A stretch of DNA of 20,887 nt from Saccoglossus kowalevskii (Eukaryota > Hemichordata > Enteropneusta > Harrimaniidae), in the NCBI RefSeq assembly GCF_000003605.2, contig NW_003127478.1:555-21441 (forward strand), written 5' to 3'. The number at the start of each line of letters is the position of its first letter. Within the stretch, counting starts at the first letter, position 1. The notes under the pieces are model-generated. The model did no database searches, was not told the origin of the DNA, and worked only from the letters and a program-made list of their open reading frames with translations. Shown here in pieces: positions 18,735-20,887 of the stretch. Made by a program: the position numbers and the translations under genes.

Positions 18735-20558
18735 GACCGGTTTGATCCCACTATTTTAAGCCGGCGTAACGGTGTTGTGTTCACCTCCGGTCGTACAAAT
18801 GTGAACATGCTATGTTATGAAGTGCAATATAACTTGAAAAAAGAACACTATTTACTTTACTCGCTGTCTAACGTAGATACTCCTTGTATTATTATCAGAC
18901 TATTATCAGCGATCGTTATCAGTAATTAGCGTTAGTCTTATCAGTTTACATCTTTCAACTGTCTTGGATAAGGTATAGTTACATAATATGGAATGCCGTT
19001 AGAAATGATGAGACAAATGTAATAATATTTTTTTTCAATTTTTTATCACACAAGTTTTTCCAACTCTTGTTACGTTTTTGTCTCTATCAAGTACCGGAAA
19101 CCAGAAAAGCGCCTCGCAAAGATGAATGGCATTGTGGGAACGGGCAGGACACAACATAATAATATGTCATAAGTTCATCCGATATTACGACTTTGTATTA
19201 CATGATGGTGAAACTTAACAATTCATGGTGACCCTAATCAACTCATTACTGCATACTTTTCCAAAGTCGGAAACTCGTGACATAGTAAACATTTTCTTCA
19301 CCCACTTACCTTCAACTATCGAAGGCGACAGCGATATATACCCTATTTGAACATGCTCAGTCGTAGTTGTGATGACTCGGGAAAACATATGGGAGTCTCT
19401 TCACTCTGGTATAGTAAACATCTACGGCACTAATAGACACGTGACAGTGAAGCGGAGTGAAGTCAGTGAGTCAGCTGGTGTAATCAGGACTATAACTAGT
19501 GGAATATGTTTCCCACTCAGACAAATATGTGACAGCACGTTATCTAATGCTTCTGATGTCAACGGGTGCATTGCGTCCAGAGACCACGTGCTAATCAGTG
19601 ACGCGATTGACTCCGTTTAACACGACGATAGTGAAATACCACATCTCATCGTCACGGCAGCATTGTAACACAGAAAAAAAATCATGTCGACGAGTACTGG
19701 AGGTATTACTCACACAATTTAATAAACAGAGCATTGGCACACAATTCATCATCTAATGAACGCATATAATGCTATTAAATCAGCGAGTATTGGGTGAACA
19801 CGTCGTATGGGAATTCAAAGGTTTCTAAAGAGAACTCACACTAAGCCCCATTTCCTATTTCGTCACGCTTACAGCATGCGTTCCTATTTGTGTTGTATTG
19901 AAACGGACAGTCTATGCCTGAACGTTTCACCCCTTCATCAGTAGGGTGTTTTAGTTGTTATGGTAACCGTATCGAGGCTCATGTCATCAGCTCTTACATG
20001 TACGATGTTGTCACGTCGACTTGACGTGAGGGGTCGCCATGAGGGGTAAATTGAAATAAACAGAGACAATATTAACCAGAGACGAGTCGTTATACTTTTA
20101 AAGGAATTGTGAAATATGAATTACATGAAGTTGTTGGCCCCTAAGTAAATGTACACATTACAACGAGCCAAGTGCTGCACGCACACATTAGAATTAACAG
20201 ACAGATAGACAAGCAGGCAGAGGAATGCATTGAATATTTTTTTGAAGAGTGGCACAATAAGGGGTTATTATGTTTACATACTGGAAAGCTCCCAGGATAT
20301 TAATCAAACTGTTCTGTGAAAATCTCTGGACAATTTTGTTGTATATATGTGTTAGTAATATAGGGTAGCTTATGAGTTCATTTGTCTATTAAAACCGCAT
20401 GACCCGCTTTTAAGACAAGTCTCAGTCGTTAGCGGCAATAATCTGCTGTACACACGAATTATTTTATAAGGACAGGGGCAACAGATGGAACCGAAAGTTT
20501 TGCGCCCCTCTGACCGACTTACTACTCAACAGGAAACTATAATCTGCTCCGATGCTAG
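18735..20558. other. Intergenic stretch before the right-edge minisatellite
   Basis: No gene recognised. It holds the GATA-site cluster at 18892-18944. The frame at 19372-19620 is less AT-rich than its surroundings and has a TATATA word about 35 bp upstream, but its product matches nothing known. I leave it uncalled. Confidence 0.5.
18892..18944 (-). promoter_or_regulatory. Cluster of four identical GATA sites (CTGATAA on the minus strand)
   Basis: TTATCAG occurs at 18892, 18903, 18916 and 18938, so start-to-start spacing is 11, 13 and 22 bp, near whole helical turns. CTGATAA matches the canonical WGATAR site of GATA zinc-finger factors. Four exact copies in 53 bp on one strand suggest a homotypic cluster. 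They could also be a decayed short tandem duplication. No nearby promoter is identified. Confidence 0.4.
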
Positions 20559-20887
20559 GTGGATACATGTGTGTATGGTATATTCATATTGTTACCTAAT
20601 ATGTTGTCTATGGGTATACATGTGTGTATGACATATTCATATTGTTACCTACTGTGTTGTCCATGGGTATACATGTGTGTATGACTTATTCATATTGTTA
20701 CCTAGTATGGTGTCTATGGGTATACATGTGTGTATGACTTATTCATTTTGTTACCTAGTATGGGGTCTATGAGTATACGTGTGTTTATGACATATTCATA
20801 GTGTTACCTAATATGTCGTCCATGGGTATACATGTGTGTATGACACATTCATATTGTTACCTAATATGTCGTCTATGGGTATACATG
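20559..20887. repeat. 53-bp-period minisatellite, continues past the window
   Basis: The word GGGTATACATG (GAGTATACGTG in one unit) occurs at 20612, 20665, 20718, 20771, 20824 and 20877, exactly 53 bp apart each time. A first, more divergent unit starts at about 20559. Each monomer runs through GTGTGTATGAC, ATTCATATTGTTACCTA and a variable TATGTTGTCTAT end. There is no length change in about six copies, only substitutions, so the array is relatively young or homogenised. The right end lies outside the window. Confidence 0.96.

Noticed and set aside
19372-19620. 83-codon forward frame with higher GC and a TATATA word about 35 bp upstream
   Set aside because: The product has no recognisable motif, signal peptide or membrane segment. 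Its length is within chance for 21 kb, and no splice-linked partner exon was seen.
20390-20414. TTAAAA...TTTTAA around CCGCATGACCCGC, like two TTAA-FB ends joined
   Set aside because: Only 25 bp, with poor pairing inside the A/T arms. The similarity to the family end is too short to separate from chance.

Overview
This 20.9 kb window looks like gene-free intergenic DNA from an animal nuclear genome. It is AT-rich, has no long open frame, shows no operon-like packing, and carries animal-type repeats: tandem minisatellites, fold-back DNA transposons and a decayed non-LTR retrotransposon. A marine invertebrate is a reasonable guess, but no sequence here fixes the phylum. I found no host exon, tRNA, rRNA, snRNA or CRISPR array that I can defend. 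The only convincing protein-coding traces belong to mobile elements.

Layout. The window opens in a 43-bp-period tandem array (1-312) and closes inside a cleaner 53-bp-period minisatellite (20559 to the right edge). Between them lie members of one fold-back DNA transposon family, called TTAA-FB here. They sit at 1744-1889 (A), 6217-6352 (B), 15294-15426 (C), 15501-15778 (D), 17909-18019 (E, truncated) and 18601-18734 (F), with a possible solo end at about 15457-15482. All share terminal inverted repeats with a G(G/T)(T/A)CGTC core. Five of the six (all but the truncated E) end at or near a TTAA on both sides. A and F form one subfamily, and B, C and E another. D is twice as long and holds a short ATG frame that may be the start of the transposase gene of the parental element.

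From 12131 to about 13265 is the 3' part of a non-LTR retrotransposon. It includes the segment after the reverse transcriptase core, a C-terminal CCHC zinc motif, a 3' UTR and an AATAAA signal, and it is broken by stops and frameshifts. Next to it, 13266-13715 is a degenerate repeat with a motif spaced about 32-33 bp. A 76-bp fold-back with a 7-bp target duplication lies at 11331-11406, and a perfect 16-bp-stem hairpin at 3578-3614.

The rest is unique-looking AT-rich sequence with scattered short duplications and isolated transcription-factor-like motifs: a palindromic CRE, an NRF1-like site, YY1-like sites and a cluster of four GATA sites. None can be tied to a gene inside the window. The main story is repeated insertion of one small DNA transposon family, plus a possible clue to its autonomous parent.
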